In this document: one piece after another, positions 34,781-35,011 of the stretch
Layout of the letters: every line of letters starts with the position of its first letter
How positions within the stretch are numbered: the first letter of the stretch is position 1
Origin: Akkermansiaceae bacterium
GTDB lineage: Bacteria; Verrucomicrobiota; Verrucomicrobiia; Verrucomicrobiales; Akkermansiaceae
Length of the DNA stretch: 35,011 nucleotides
NCBI GenBank assembly: GCA_029866215.1
Contig: JARWZU010000050.1
Span: 1 to 35,011 of the forward strand
Direction of reading: 5' to 3'
Notes under the pieces: model-generated
What the model saw: the letters and a program-made list of their open reading frames with translations, nothing else
Databases searched by the model: none
What the model was told of the DNA's origin: nothing
Position numbers and translations under genes: made by a program

Positions 34781-34910
34781 GCTGCTCGAATGCGCCAAAT
34801 TGGCGCGATGATGGAGCGATTTACTGCGATGACGGAGCTTTTTGCTGCGATGGCGGAGCGATTTGCTGGAATGACGGAGCTTTTTGCTGCGATGACGGAG
34901 CGATTTGCGA
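34736..34910. repeat. 21-bp tandem repeat with a 42-bp higher-order period
   Basis: Units at 34823-34843, 34844-34864, 34865-34885 and 34886-34906 are 21 bp. They alternate between endings AGCTTTTT and AGCGATTT, so the true period is 42 bp. Two more divergent units lie upstream (near 34767 and 34807). One frame reads as heptads of the form M(T/A)E(R/L)FA(A/G), resembling coiled-coil repeats in bacterial proteins, but the opposite strand is open too (open from 34947 down to 34543). A relic of a heptad-repeat gene or a neutral minisatellite are both possible. Confidence 0.75.
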
Positions 34911-34955
34911 GGGTTGATGTGCTCGCACCATGGGTCAAATCGCTCAAAGCCTAAA

Positions 34956-34996
34956 AAGGCGAAAGCCGCTGAATTCCTGAGAATTCAACGGCTTTC
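34956..34996 (-). terminator. Minus-strand rho-independent terminator
   Basis: GAAAGCCG-CT-GAATTC (34961-34976) and GAATTC-AA-CGGCTTTC (34981-34996) form a stem with one two-base mismatch and a CTGA loop. Read on the minus strand it is followed by GCCTTTTTAG, i.e. a U-run, so it terminates a transcript entering from the right edge. Confidence 0.7.
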
Positions 34997-34998
34997 AT

Positions 34999-35011
34999 TG
35001 GTTGCGGGAAG
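34999..35011 (-). tRNA. Possible 3' end of a tRNA cut by the window edge
   Basis: Read on the minus strand the last 13 bases are CTTCCCGCAACCA: an acceptor-stem-like run, discriminator A and an encoded CCA. The adjacent minus-strand terminator fits a short RNA gene. Only 13 bases are available, so the isotype and even the identity as tRNA cannot be established; an A at 73 after CCCGCA would fit initiator tRNA among others. Confidence 0.3.

Noticed and set aside
34543-34947. 134-residue minus-strand ORF across the right-hand tandem repeat
   Set aside because: Its sequence is repeat-driven (VIAxxxS heptads) and it runs through the R4 relic; open on both strands because of the 21-bp period.

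Overview
The window looks like chromosomal DNA of a Verrucomicrobiota bacterium (Verrucomicrobiaceae/Akkermansiaceae-like). This is inferred from a PEP-CTERM surface protein, a secreted GH2 glycosidase followed by a ThuA-domain protein, a eukaryote-type (GH13_8) branching enzyme, GC-rich coding DNA with few Shine-Dalgarno sequences, and the general gene mix. No rRNA gene is present to settle taxonomy.

Left edge (1-1.4 kb): a degenerate 21-22 bp tandem array, then a DinB-like protein. Light-repair block (1.4-6.0 kb): a tightly packed operon with a cryptochrome/photolyase-family protein, a 50-residue DUF2256 zinc-ribbon-like protein, a CRY-DASH and an Fe-S (6-4)-type photolyase. The last three genes are joined by 4-bp ATGA/GTGA overlaps. 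Secreted carbohydrate block (6.1-9.7 kb): a GH2 enzyme and a ThuA-like protein, both with signal peptides. Envelope block (9.7-13.3 kb): a polyprenyl-phosphate GT2, a lipid A biosynthesis N-terminal domain protein and an ArnT-like GT-C transferase, with a convergent PAP2 phosphatase. Housekeeping block (13.4-20.3 kb): YqeY, DUF2721, branching enzyme, a DEDDy exonuclease, a PAC2 protein, an eRF1-like host-attachment-family protein and a sodium:solute symporter.

Replication core (20.3-25.2 kb): a candidate DnaA-binding region, dnaA, an intervening large GT-C-like membrane protein, and dnaN. It is followed by a PlsC-like acyltransferase, an ABC ATPase/FtsX-type permease pair, and prfB with the classical +1 programmed frameshift, so the true N-terminus of RF2 lies upstream of the long open frame.

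Right accessory zone (30.9-35.0 kb): two toxin-antitoxin pairs (ParE-like with its antitoxin; VapC-like PIN with an RHH-like antitoxin) alternate with decayed repeat copies. The copies combine remnants of a phage-type S49 protease with a hairpin-bearing element whose stem appears to covary between copies. After that come a cysteine-free SUMF1-fold PEP-CTERM protein with a strong terminator, a further S49 relic, a 21/42-bp higher-order tandem repeat, and a minus-strand terminator next to what may be the 3' end of a tRNA cut by the window edge. The most unusual content is in this zone, in the photolyase/DUF2256 operon, and in the dnaA-dnaN neighbourhood.
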